A stretch of DNA of 64,000 nt from Cavenderia fasciculata. Taxonomy: Eukaryota; Evosea; Eumycetozoa; Acytosteliales; Cavenderiaceae. Each line of letters begins with the position of its first letter. The stretch's first letter is position 1. Positions 46,394-56,942 of this stretch are shown in pieces. The stretch is taken from contig NW_004457729.1 in assembly GCF_000203815.1 (NCBI RefSeq), positions 248,674 through 312,673 of the forward strand. The letters run 5' to 3'. Below the pieces are notes generated by a model, which saw only the letters and a program-made list of their open reading frames with translations, was not told the DNA's origin and did not search any database. The position numbers and the translations under genes are program-made.

Positions 46394-46948
46394 ATGACAA
46401 AAAAGATACAATTCATTAAACAATTTGTTAGAAGAACACCAAGACCATTCTTTATTACAAAGAATGGAGATCTTTCAGAGTTGGGTCGTTCAGACATTTC
46501 ACAAAAGTGGAATGCTCAATCGTACGACATGCAAGACGAAGACGAAGAAAATGAGATCTTGGATGACGACGAGATCGACGAGAACGATATGGATAGAGCC
46601 GACCCAGACGAATTCGATGATATGAAGTTTGATATCGAAGACATTGAAGAGGAAGACCAAGAATTGGATCTGAATGTCAATGGTGAGGCTGGACCAGAAG
46701 GTGGTTATGACAGCAGTCACGAGAATGAAAAGTTTGACTATCCAGGACACATGAAACAATCTCGTGTTCTTTTCCTTCGTAAACGTAGAGTTGAACGTCT
46801 TCGTTGGAGACAATTCCTTACATATACAATTGATAATTATGATGAATTAAGAGAATCGTAAGTTAATGTGAAACAAACAAACAAACAAACAAACAAACTA
46901 CTCTTACAACAACAACAACAACAAAACATTTTGGATACTAACCATCTA

Positions 46949-47021
<73 letters not shown>

Positions 47022-47092
47022 GTGCAAGAGAAGATGCTGTAGATTCATTAACAAACTTTTCAATTCAAAAGAAGAACAAATGGTTATCTTAA
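46394..47092 (+). CDS. Conserved-looking small acidic/basic protein, unknown
   Basis: Two exons, 46394-46857 and 47023-47092, giving 177 aa. It starts MTKKIQFIKQFVRRTPRPFF. The centre is strongly acidic (about residues 50-105, Asp/Glu runs), followed by a basic helix (VLFLRKRRVERLRWRQFLTY) and an end of ARED-AVDSL-TNFSI-QKKNKWLS. A basic, mitochondrial-like N-terminus is possible. The family was not recognised. The intron carries a long ATT repeat just before the acceptor. Confidence 0.65.
46950..47020. repeat. (ATT)n microsatellite inside an intron
   Basis: About 70 bp of perfect ATT units filling the space between a TACTAAC branch-like site (46936-46942) and the acceptor AG (47021-47022) of the 46394 gene. 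Confidence 0.9.
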
Positions 47093-47257
47093 ATCACACT
47101 TATGGATGGACAACCTTTTAAAAATCAACAACAACAACAACAACAATCAATTTAACTAAAACATAATTTAATATTTTTTTAAAACAATCTCTCACTCTGG
47201 TTTAGTTTGGTTTGGTCAAATACTACTATTACTATTACTACTACTACTACTATTTGT

Positions 47258-48052
47258 TTATTTTCTAATTGGATTATCATAGGAATCTTCATATTCTGAT
47301 GATGGTTTCTTGACCGATGGTTCAACAACTGAGGAGAATGGTAGTGCTCTTTTCATTGCACCTTTAGCTTTGTAACAACTACAACATACATTTAGGAAAC
47401 TGATGATATGGAATCCAACCAAAAAGAATATATCCATTCCTTGTGCACCTCTTAACAAATGATAAATACCACTATTGGTTTGATACTAAAATATACAAAT
47501 ATATATATATATATAAAGACAAGGTAGATTAATATGTATGTATGGACTTGAATGAATGTAATTATTTATGGCTACTTACACATTGAGAAAATTCAGTACC
47601 ACGTCTCAGGAATTCACAAATAATAAATAATATAATTGATAATGAGGTAAAGAGGAAAAACGATGATAATCCACAATCCTCGGCAACAGTGATACATGAA
47701 CGAGGACGTTTCTGTTTCATAGTTTTATGGAAATAAAAGGAATATAATAGATTGATTGCAAATACTCCCATGTACAATACCAAAAATCCTGATAGATAAC
47801 TACATTGATTTGACCATCTCATTGGTACCAATATTAACATTGATAATAGTATTGGCACATTTGCAATTAATGAAAATATTATAATCCATGGAAATGGGCT
47901 AATATTTAACATTTAATTAATATTGTGTTGAATGTTTCTTTGTTGTCAAAAGGTGTATGTACATACCTTTTACTCTTTAACCATAATCTAAATTTATTTC
48001 TCTTTATGGATGACTTTATATATTTCATATTATTCTCACTAACAAACCCCAT
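47258..48052 (-). CDS. Four-pass membrane protein, unknown
   Basis: Three exons: 48052-47967, 47898-47580 and 47485-47258, giving 210 aa. A short basic N-terminus (MGFVSENNMKYIKSS, then KRNKFRLWLKSK) precedes about five hydrophobic segments: FPWIIIFSLIANVPILLSML, LSGFLVLYMGVFAINLLYSF, SSFFLFTSLSIILFIICEFL and IFFLVGFHIISFLNVC. The tail is polar, rich in Ser, Pro and Lys. No family was recognised with confidence. Confidence 0.7.
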
Positions 48053-48562
48053 TTTCTTAAATTCTCTCTCTTTAGTTCTTTAAAACTATACTATATATTA
48101 AATACAACAATGAATATATTATTATTATTATTATTTATATATTTATTTTATTATTGAGGAAATACTACTATAATATTATAATATCAGTTTCCACACACGC
48201 TCTACTCGGTTTTGACTGATTATGATTAATCATCATAATCATGATTAAATAAATAATCAATGACTTTTCGTCAGTGTTATTTTAATTGTGTGTTATGTGT
48301 TTGTTATCTCTTAAAAACAAACAAAACACAAATACAGTCAAACACAACAACAATAAAAAGAAAGAAAATCATATATAAATCTCTCTCTCTTCTTCCATCA
48401 TAATCATACAAATAAATCAAAAATATCGAGCTTGCTTTGTGTTATTTTGTTGATTACTCCAAGTTACTTTACTTTGATTTGACTGTGTATATATTTGTTT
48501 CTAGCGCGTTATATATAATTTTTGAGGATTAAACAAGTATTTATTTTCTAAACATTACGCAT
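48053..48562. other. Intergenic region
   Basis: About 510 bp between the four-pass membrane protein start and the eL33 stop. It contains ATT repeats near 48115-48133, TGATTATGATTAATCATCAT near 48217-48237 (partly palindromic), and TATATATAA runs. No gene is seen. Confidence 0.45.
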
Positions 48563-49084
48563 TTAGATGGCAGATGGGAACATCATAACACGGAGCTTAG
48601 CACCCATAGCCTTTGGTGGAAGGTTCTTGGAGAAACGAGCTTGGACGGCACCACTGTTACCGTGTGGCTTGCAGATCTTACCCCAGACGATCTTGACACC
48701 CTTTGGGTTCTTTTCGGTTTGCTTGACACGACGGGCAATAGCAACCTTCTTACCTAAGTAGTAACGGGTATCCTTACGGGTAACAACACCTTCGATCTTG
48801 ACGAGTGAGATGTTGTTGTATTGGGAAACCTTGGATCTAAAAATGTAATAGATTGATGTATAAGTGACTGTACTATCCTGTAATCGCGACTCTAATCTTC
48901 TATCTTCTGTATTTACCTTCTGTAACCCAAAACAACGCCTTTAGTGTATAACCTTTAATAATAGTGATAAGATAAGTGATAAGTGATAGAGTAGGGGGTA
49001 GGGAAGGAAGGATATGTTAGTTACATCGCTATATATGATATCTACTACTGATAGTGATAGATGGATAAATAGTTACTTGGTCAT
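48563..49084 (-). CDS. rpl35a: 60S ribosomal protein eL33 (RPL35A)
   Basis: Three exons: 49084-49077, 48952-48917 and 48836-48563, giving 105 aa. It starts MTKLYTKGVVLGYRRSKVSQ and continues LVKIEGVVTRKDTRYYLGKK, GVKIVWGKICKPHGNSG and KAMGAKLRVMMFP, matching eL33, a structural component of the large ribosomal subunit. The first exon contributes only eight nucleotides (ATGACCAA), and the second only 36; the 5' splicing is unusually fragmented. Codons are C/G-richer, as expected for a highly expressed gene. Confidence 0.92.
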
Positions 49085-49535
49085 TTTCCTCTCTGTTAAT
49101 GTGTTGTCTACGAAACCTAGGATACTCTCATACAAAACGCGTTCAAGGCATGCCAGCTGCTGACACTCTCGTGCAAAATCGACAAAAAATTTAAAAAAAA
49201 TCAAATTTGAATAAGGACGTGCATTTTTTTTCGCAAACTGAGGTCTACAACCGATGAACTGATGATGTCTGACGACAAAGGTATAGAAGTATGATAGTAA
49301 TGATTATTTATTTAATTATAGTTGAATGATGGAGCATAAATTAGATAAGTGTAGTAGTTAGTGTAGTACAAACATCGTTTGTATCATCATTTGTTTATCG
49401 TTTGCAGAGGTTGATGAAGAACCCTAACTATTTGTTGCGCCATCATCGTCACAAATAAAGTAACAGTACTTTATAGTGAACCGTAAAAGATATAGTTGAA
49501 GACTAAATTGTTTTCAAAGTTACTACGACTACTAT
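49085..49535. other. Intergenic region
   Basis: About 450 bp upstream of eL33 and downstream of the 49536-49913 gene. It is less AT-rich near 49100-49280, with no gene recognised. Confidence 0.45.
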
Positions 49536-49701
49536 TTACATTGGACTTGATGAATCATACATCCATTGATCATTATCAATCTCTTTGACAATCTTTTTTA
49601 GTTCTTTCATAATATCACTCTTCATTTCATTGTTGTAAGATGATACTAATCCATCGTCTATTACTGTTAATTCCTTTTCAATAAACCCTGATTCTAGATA
49701 C

Positions 49702-49786
<85 letters not shown>

Positions 49787-49913
49787 TTGATGATGACAGA
49801 TTATTATGTTAGGAGAGAGGTTAGTCGTCGATCATCACCCATGTCCTCTTCCTCTTCATTCTCTTACCATTATCATTGTTTGTAATAAATGGTGATGATG
49901 TTGATGTAATCAT
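49536..49913 (-). CDS. Possible 67-aa protein in two exons
   Basis: Exon 1 49913-49868 (MITSTSSPFITNNDN) and exon 2 49693-49536 (ESGFIEKELTVIDDGLVSSY, later MKSDIMKELKKIVKEIDNDQ and a WMYDSSSPM end) join in phase with a GTAAGA donor and a TCTAG acceptor. The intron contains an (AAT)n microsatellite. The helical, charged end could be a coiled coil. No family is recognised. It is reported because the splice sites and codon pattern agree; a chance frame is possible. Confidence 0.5.
49707..49786. repeat. (AAT)n microsatellite
   Basis: About 80 bp of perfect AAT units within the intron of the possible 67-aa gene, starting some 13 bp from its acceptor. Confidence 0.9.
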
Positions 49914-50168
49914 TGTTGAATCTAGAGAAGATACTATTAATATTGATCAATACAAGTAGTAAGTAGTAAACACTCTGTTACACAGAACAGAAGAGAGAAG
50001 AATCTGTGTGTTTGAAAATTTGAATTTTTCACCGTTGAAGGGAGGGAAAACCATGCTTTACTCTGTCAAGCTTGACGCTCAATTATTTTTTAATTTATTT
50101 GTTGTTTGTTTGTTTAAAAAAGAGTGAGAGAATAGAAAGAAAGAAAGATAGATAAGAGATAGTGGAAA

Positions 50169-51659
50169 ATGGATAAATACGAACATGTTGGTTATTTAGG
50201 AAAAGGATCATTTGGTTGTGTATCAAAGATTAAAAGAAAGGAAGATGGAAGAGTTTGTATTATTCATTCATTTTAATCAAATTATGATTATACTAACTAA
50301 TACTACTATTCTTCTTCTTCTTCTTGTTGTTTGTTACTATCTCTAGATATTAGTTTGGAAAGAAATCAATTATGGAGAGATGAAGGAAAAGGAGAAGCAA
50401 CTCTTGGTCAACGAAGTAAACATTCTTCAAAAGTTGAAACATACAAACATTGTAAGATACTATGACCGTATCATCGATGCTCATCAAACCAAAATATACA
50501 TCATCATGGAGTACTGTGTAGGTGGTGATCTTGGTCAACTCATTCAAAAGTGTAAAAGTGATCGGTATGTTAAAATATATATATATATATATATTTATAT
50601 AACTTAAAGAAAGAGAGAGAGTAATATCTAACATTTATTTATTTGTCTTGACTTTCTCTCTCTCTCTCACTCTCTCTAGTCAACCAATTGAAGAAGAAGT
50701 AATTTGGAGAACATTACTTCAAATCTTGTCTGCATTGCATGAGATTCACAACCGAAAGGATGGAGTCATTTTACATCGTGATCTCAAACCTGGTAACTTG
50801 TTCTTGGATGACCGTGGTAACATCAAGTTGGGTGATTTTGGATTGGCAAAGATCCTCACTGGTGGTGCTCAACATGCTCAAACTTTTGTCGGAACACCAC
50901 ATTACATGAGTCCAGAACAAATCTATTCAAAGCCATACAATGACAAATCCGATGTTTGGTCGGTCGGTTGTCTCATCTATGAAATGGCTACTTTCAAGTA
51001 TGTTAAAATATATATTATATACTTGACATTTTTAAGATTCTTATTCTCTCTCTCTCTCTCTTTTGTTTCTAGACCACCATTCCATGAAGCAGTTACACAT
51101 AACCAATTGTATGATAAGATTAAACAAGGTGTTTACGATCCAGTTCCAAATTACTATTCCAAAGATTTATCTGATGTTATTTCTAAAATGATGACTCTTG
51201 ATGTATGTAGACACACACACACATATTATAGTATAGTATACTACTACTACTATTTAAACTTTGTATACTTATAAATATTTATTTTATTATTATTATTATT
51301 ATTTTGTTTAGAATCATAAAAGACCATCTGTACATGATTTATTGCATACATTTGCTCCATTGGCATTGAGATACAAGGAGAAGAAAATCAACCAAATGTA
51401 CCAAAATATGAAACAAGTAGAAGACGAGTTGAGACAAAGAGAAAGAGTTGTTGTGGAACGTGAGAATAATCTCCAACTCAAGGAACAACAATTACTTCAA
51501 AAAGAACAACAATTACTTCAAAAGGAGCAACAATTAATTTTATTGTTACAACAACATCAATCATCTGGTAAAGAAAATATTGATCAAAATAGGTATGTGT
51601 TTATGTTTTAAAACCAAATAATATGATGAATATAATATACTAAAAATTAATTAATTAAT

Positions 51660-51690
<31 letters not shown>

Positions 51691-51883
51691 TTTTAGAATG
51701 AATACTATACAACAACAAGGAGGACAACCACAACAAAAACCAATATTGCCATCACAACCATCGCAATCATCATTGTTGCCAACACAACAACAATATCAAC
51801 AACAAACAACTTCAACAACAAACTATCAAACATCATTCACTCAACTTAAAAGAACTCAAACTTTACCTGGTAGTTTTAAGTAA
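50169..51883 (+). CDS. nek2: NEK2-type NIMA-related Ser/Thr protein kinase
   Basis: Six exons: 50169-50252, 50347-50564, 50680-50997, 51073-51202, 51312-51592 and 51697-51883 (405 aa). Kinase motifs: YLGKGSFGCVSKI, VWKEINYG, IYIIMEYCVGGDLGQLI, LHRDLKPGNLFLD (catalytic Asp about 135), LGDFGLAKIL, VGTPHYMSPEQ, DVWSVGCLIYEM. Residue order and spacing fit NEK2, the centrosomal kinase; Dictyostelium Nek2 is a known centrosome component. After the kinase, a coiled coil contains near-identical KEQQLLQ repeats (about 317-336), then a Gln/Pro/Thr-rich tail with LKRTQTLPG. Confidence 0.92.
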
Positions 51884-51963
51884 CTTTACCATTAATAATA
51901 ATAATAATCATCGATCAATCAACCAATCGAAATGGGACATAAATTAAACTTTGTTTATAAATC

Positions 51964-52020
<57 letters not shown>

Positions 52021-52629
52021 GTTATCATTATTATTATTAATACAAATTTAATACCATAAGAGGTATATAAATTAATAAAAATAGAATTCTACAATTACAA
52101 TATTATAATCAATCTTTCTTGTCTATCTTATTTGTGTGATGATCATCATCATCGCCCACATTACATTTACGTCGACGCATCTTGATCTTGGCCCACCCTA
52201 CCAAGGATCGACATCTGAAAAACGACGGTTGACTAAAGGAGACCTATCAATCCTTAACCGCTAAAATTGAGGTACGCTCCTCGTCGTCTTCCAACAGCTA
52301 AAATTTGTTCTAAGGGGGAAAATTTTTGAATTTGAATGAAGAATGAGAAATGTCTATGTTTTGGTTAATTTTTTTGATGGATTTTTCGAAAAAACTGTAA
52401 AAATTATAAAAATGGCGCGCAGCTTGATGAAGCTCACCACGGTATTTAAGAATGAATTTTGGGTTTTTCAAATCACTCAATTAATTTCTTTGTATCCAAC
52501 AAAAAAACAACCCCTGTGATATTCTTCACTACTACAAGCAATCAACCCAAGCAAACAACAAGCAGCATAACAGCATCTCTCAACACACTATCCTTTAAAG
52601 TTTATTCCAACAAACAACAATCATTAAAA
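51884..52629. promoter_or_regulatory. Intergenic region and H3 promoter
   Basis: About 745 bp. It starts with an (AAT)n microsatellite at about 51964-52020. From 52130 the sequence becomes less AT-rich. Just upstream of histone H3 there is a short inverted repeat AGCTTGATGAAGCT (about 52423-52436) and A/C-rich leader sequence near 52500-52629. No gene is seen. Confidence 0.5.
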
Positions 52630-53043
52630 ATGGCCCGTACTAAACAAACCGCTCGTAAATCCACTGGTGCTAAAGTCCCACGTAAGCATCTTTCAAACAA
52701 GTCCGCCTCCAAGTATCCCTCCAACAACGCTGCCGGTCTCAAAAAGACCCATCGTTTCCGTCCAGGTACCGTCGCACTCCGTGAAATCCGTCGTTACCAA
52801 AAGACCACAGAGTTGCTCATCAAGAAGTTGCCCTTCCAACGTCTTGTAAGAGAGATTGCCCAAGAGTTCAAGACTGATCTTCGTTTCCAAGCCGCTGCCA
52901 TTCAAGCCCTCCAAGAAGCCTCTGAATCCTACCTTGTCGGTCTTTTCGAAGACACCAATTTATGTGCCATCCATGCCAAGCGTGTCACTATCATGGTCAA
53001 GGATGTCCAACTCGCCAAGAGAATCCGTGGTGAACGTTCTTAA
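52630..53043 (+). CDS. H3: Histone H3
   Basis: Intronless, 137 aa including Met. The start at 52630 gives [20 protein letters not shown]; the longer upstream frame is not H3-like. The fold region is typical: [57 protein letters not shown], ending RIRGERS. The N-terminal tail keeps Lys4, Lys9, Ser10, Lys14, Lys18, Lys23 and Lys27, but the residues around Lys27 are S-K-Y rather than R-K-S, and one residue is inserted between about 29 and 36, making the protein one residue longer than canonical H3. Single gene here, with a downstream stem-loop. Confidence 0.95.
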   Translation: MARTKQTARKSTGAKVPRKHLSNKSASKYPSNNAAGLKKTHRFRPGTVALREIRRYQKTTELLIKKLPFQRLVREIAQEFKTDLRFQAAAIQALQEASESYLVGLFEDTNLCAIHAKRVTIMVKDVQLAKRIRGERS

Positions 53044-53093
53044 ATGAACAAGTAGCATACGCCACATATGCCCAACGTTGAGTGCTTAATATC

Positions 53094-53122
53094 ACTCAAA
53101 AGGTGTTTTTCAACACCACCCA
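53094..53122 (+). promoter_or_regulatory. Histone mRNA 3' stem-loop
   Basis: Starting 59 nt after the H3 stop codon, GGTGTT (53102-53107) pairs perfectly with AACACC (53112-53117) around a TTTC loop (53108-53111). The stem has six base pairs and the loop four. The flanks ACTCAAAA and ACCCA match the flanks of the metazoan histone stem-loop (AAA before, ACCCA after), which SLBP binds. Size, position and flanks all fit the known element. Confidence 0.8.
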
Positions 53123-53312
53123 AATTTATCTAATCATTACGATTTTAATTATCTCATTACTCTTTGTCTTTCATTAATTTTTTAAAAAATACTAATTTTT
53201 TTTTTTTTTAGCTACAGTAAAAAGTACAAAGCCAAAGCAATTGCTTTGACTTCAAATTATAAAATAAACAATTTGTATAATTAATCATTTAAACATACAT
53301 CTATCTGCCTTT

Positions 53313-54230
53313 CTATTTATCTTGTCTTTGATTATTAGATTGAATTAAATTATTTATTATTTCTATAGCATGTGCACACTTTTCATCAACCATTGAACCA
53401 TTTGAGTGGATTAAAGTTAGGACTTGGTCGGTAGCATTATTGGTATCTAATTGGATTGGCTCTGATTTAGCGCCATACACCCATAGACCCAATACTATTT
53501 TACAACATGGGTATTGTACGCGTAGCTTATTGATATGATCAAGATGTTCATCAAATATGATTCTTGCACTGTTAAAACCAACCATATACAGACATACACC
53601 TTTGGTTATGGCATTGAGTGGATTGTTTGCAAGTTGTTCATGCTCCACAACATTAAAATCCAACAAATTAATGTTTGACTTGTTCAACATATACAAATGT
53701 ACTTTTGTCTTTAGATAATATTGTATTTTATCAATCGATCCTTTTTCAAAACCTTGACTAGGCCTTGATAATATAATTCTAATTGGTGAAAGATTTGTTG
53801 TTATATTATTATTAATAGGATTAGGATTATTATTATTGGTTGTTAGTGCTGATGAAGAGGATGAAGAGGATTTTTGGTATTTGTTTGGTGGAGCGGTCAT
53901 GGTAGAGTTGAAGAGATTACTCAAATAACCAAAAGTTGAAGTAGAGGGCTCTCCTCCTTTGGTATGTTGATTATTTTGTACTATAGGTGATGATGTTGGT
54001 GATGGTATAGTGCGTTCAAGTGTTTTAGTTCTTTCATTTAGTATTTTGTATTTATCACCCAAACAATACAAATTTGCTTGTTGCTCTTCTACAGTGTCTT
54101 TCAATGACTTGTTTTCTTGTTCTATAGTGCACATCCTCGTATGTATGTCGTCAATGAGTTTTCTTAATTCTTTATTCTCTTCTTCTACTCTTTCTAGCAG
54201 TGATGATGATGATGGTGATAGTGTATCCAT
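53313..54230 (-). CDS. Coiled-coil protein A, partner of IFI44-like gene (copy 1)
   Basis: Single exon of 305 aa. An N-terminal coiled coil (about residues 10-70, VEEENKELRKLIDDIHTRMC) is followed by a Ser/Asn/Pro linker. The C-terminal domain (about 155-295) has alternating strands and helices: GVCLYMVGFNSARIIFDEHL then CCKIVLGLWVYGAKSEP. Its paralog at 56943-57674 shares the order and the ARII-DEH core. The pattern faintly recalls the second half of a Ras-like domain, without G4 or P-loop residues. Divergent from the 54714 gene. Unknown function; plausibly a partner of the GTPase-like protein. Confidence 0.75.
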   Translation of the reverse strand: MDTLSPSSSSLLERVEEENKELRKLIDDIHTRMCTIEQENKSLKDTVEEQQANLYCLGDKYKILNERTKTLERTIPSPTSSPIVQNNQHTKGGEPSTSTFGYLSNLFNSTMTAPPNKYQKSSSSSSSALTTNNNNPNPINNNITTNLSPIRIILSRPSQGFEKGSIDKIQYYLKTKVHLYMLNKSNINLLDFNVVEHEQLANNPLNAITKGVCLYMVGFNSARIIFDEHLDHINKLRVQYPCCKIVLGLWVYGAKSEPIQLDTNNATDQVLTLIHSNGSMVDEKCAHAIEIINNLIQSNNQRQDK

Positions 54231-54713
54231 CTCTTTCTCTCTTTCTTTCTCTCTCTTTCTCTCTCTCTCTACTTGTCTCTTTTGTTATTATCTACTAATG
54301 AAGATTGATCAATAGGCAATGATGTACGAGGGTATGAATCATTCTTGAGATTCAAAGCTTTTGTTGGAATGGTTGGGTTGATCCAAATTTGATTATTAAA
54401 AATTTAATTCATTTTATTTTTCGCTGAACCCAAGAAGAAGTAAATAATCAAGTCATTACCAAAGGTTTGTGATGGTATCACTCGAAGGTAACAGAATGAA
54501 GAATCCCTAAAAATTTGATTCTCTCCCACATACACAAATTATATAGAGATCAACAGCACAACGATCGTTCATCATTCTTCATTCATCAAGTTCACCAAAC
54601 AAATAAGCATCTTTTTATTTGTTTGTTTCTGAATCTCAATACACATATCACATATCACACATCCTATATATACATACATATATATTTAAATTTAATCTAT
54701 AGTCATTAGAAAT
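54231..54713. promoter_or_regulatory. Divergent promoter of pair 1
   Basis: About 480 bp shared by the coiled-coil gene (-) and the IFI44-like gene (+). It includes a CTTTCTCTCT tract at 54236-54275 and TATATACATACATATA near 54665-54682. No specific factor site was assigned. Confidence 0.4.
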
Positions 54714-56862
54714 ATGTCACAACCAGTAGTTTGTCCTACACACATCACGACACAGTTCCCAAGTGTAATTGTGATATTGAATGAAAAGTCACTACTTTCA
54801 CAATCCGGTCCATACATTCAAAAGCTTGTAGAGAAATCTCCTTCATCACAAATGTTCTCTGTGTTTAGCTTTTCAGCCGAAGAGGTAAAACAGGTATTGG
54901 CCAGCGAACAAAACAAACAGTCTATTTTTAGCCTCTTGGTATGTCTCACCACCCCCCATCCTTTATCAAACATACATATATATCTGCTGTACATATATTA
55001 ATTTATTATTCTCTTCTCTTTTTCTTTTTCTCTTTCTCTATTTTAATATAGAACCAAAAGAGGATTCATTAAAAGTTGAAAAACCTGGTTACTTTCAATC
55101 TATGTATCGGTCGATTATGGGTATCTATCAATGGGGCAAGGATCCTTATTGCACTTCCTTGGCTAGAGCATTGGAGATTTGTGGTGATTCCATCCATACC
55201 AAACAATCAGACCAATGTGATCCAGTGATCATACTGTTTACCACCAATGTATCGATTCTTTTGAATGCCGCTGTCATCAACTCTATCCAAACCCTAATGG
55301 CAAAAGGAATTTCTCTCAACATTGTCAACATGCACCCCAAGGATAGTCTCATACCAAGTACAGAGGCTATTCTAGTCAAGCAATTCAACGAATTCTCATT
55401 CACCAAGTTAGAAATGGACTTGTTTCAAGACCACAACAATGCCAATAACAACAGAGAAGTATCAGTTGGTGTAACCCTTCCTATTGACACCGTCCCCCAG
55501 ACTCTTCAAGACGATGTCCGAATCGTGTTTAATCTTAGACCTCTCAAGTCGAAATTGGAACCAGGCTACACTATCCAAATAGCCAAGAACCATTTCTATG
55601 AAGGATTGGCTTACAAAATCGAAAAAGATGTCCCAATTGGCGAGGGAGAAGGATTCAAGATTCCATTGACCCTTCTCCGATCATTTGACAGAAGTGGTGG
55701 TGATAATGAAATGCCACCCCATGAAATCAAATTTAGTATTATTTCACCAGCACACATTGTTGTTTCTAGTGGCTATTTTGGTATTCCTACTGGTATGTAT
55801 TCATACATATTTATAAATTTATAAATATTTAAAATTTTATTATTAATATAATACCCAATCTCTAACTCTCATGTATAGTATTATTTGTAGGGGAATTTGG
55901 TATCACAAAAGATGGAGAGAATAAGGTTGATATAAAAGCTGCTCTCGATGGTGAACAAGGTGTTGGTAAGTCAGCGGCTACCAATCAAGTGGTAAACGTG
56001 TTTGTGACTGGACCAGTAGTTCATCCAGTTTTAACGTATGTTGTTAAATATATAAATATACATACTTTAAAAAGACATGTTATTAAAATTATTTATTATT
56101 TATTATTATATTTTTTAATTAGTTCAAACGCAACAGATTCACATACCACAAAATGCATTCAATTTTATAATATCAAAAGTTATCTTGCCCAATATTTAGA
56201 GGATAGTCCACATCGCGATCTAGACTTGTTCAAAATCATTAAAAAGTCATTGAATGTCTTGTTGGTCGACAAACAAGGTATTTCTCGATCAGCCACTAAA
56301 ATCAGTTATGCTAATCTATTGGCAGGAAAGTATATTCACGGAAGCAACGAGGAGAAGCCTGCCAATAGAGAATGTGCAGTCCATAGCATCGTGTATGTAG
56401 CCTCTATCAAATCATTTGTAAGTGGTAACTTTGAGGAAACCCTAGCAAGAATTAAGGAAATTAAGGAAGAAGGTATGTTATATAAAAGTGAATCAAATTT
56501 GTTTTCATTTATAAATTAAATTATATATTAATCATATTTATTTAATTATTTATTTATTTATTTATATTTTAGGTATTGAACCAATTATTGCTATCACCTT
56601 TTCAGATAAGCTGGAAAGATCGGAAATGGAAGGTCCAAAACAAAATATAGCCAAGCTGGGTCATGCCCCCAACATTATCTACCTCAAAAATTATGTCGAG
56701 GGTGCCACAGAGAGATCCATTGAAAAGGATTATGCCTCTTTCCGTTTGTTGTTGAGAATCAAGACTGTTACCATGAACAAATTACGTTTATTAAAGATGG
56801 ATGCCGAAACTAAACAAAATCAAGGCCCTAAACTCATAGATGGACTCACAAAAAGAGAATAA
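54714..56862 (+). CDS. IFI44-like P-loop GTPase with vWA-like N-terminus (copy 1)
   Basis: Exons about 54714-54938, 55063-55792, 55891-56035, 56123-56472 and 56573-56862, roughly 579 aa; the second acceptor is uncertain (55051 looks better as a site but gives a stop). The N-terminus has a vWA-like alternation (PSVIVILNEKSLL, then CDPVIILFTTNVSILLNAAV) without a clear MIDAS. Residues about 200-315 form a beta-rich middle. The C-terminal domain starts with a P-loop, DGEQGVGKS (about 339-346), followed by LLVDKQG (G3-like DxxG), the segment VYVASIKSFV, a degenerate G4 (ITFSDKLE), and NIIYLKNYVEGATE, which parallels IFI44's ILMVGNYASD. The inferred role is nucleotide-dependent signalling or defence, by analogy only. 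Confidence 0.8.
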
Positions 56863-56942
56863 AGTAAATAAATAAACACTTGTAATTGTAAATAAAATAA
56901 AAAAAACAAATAATAGTTATTGTCACTTTAAAAATATATTTA

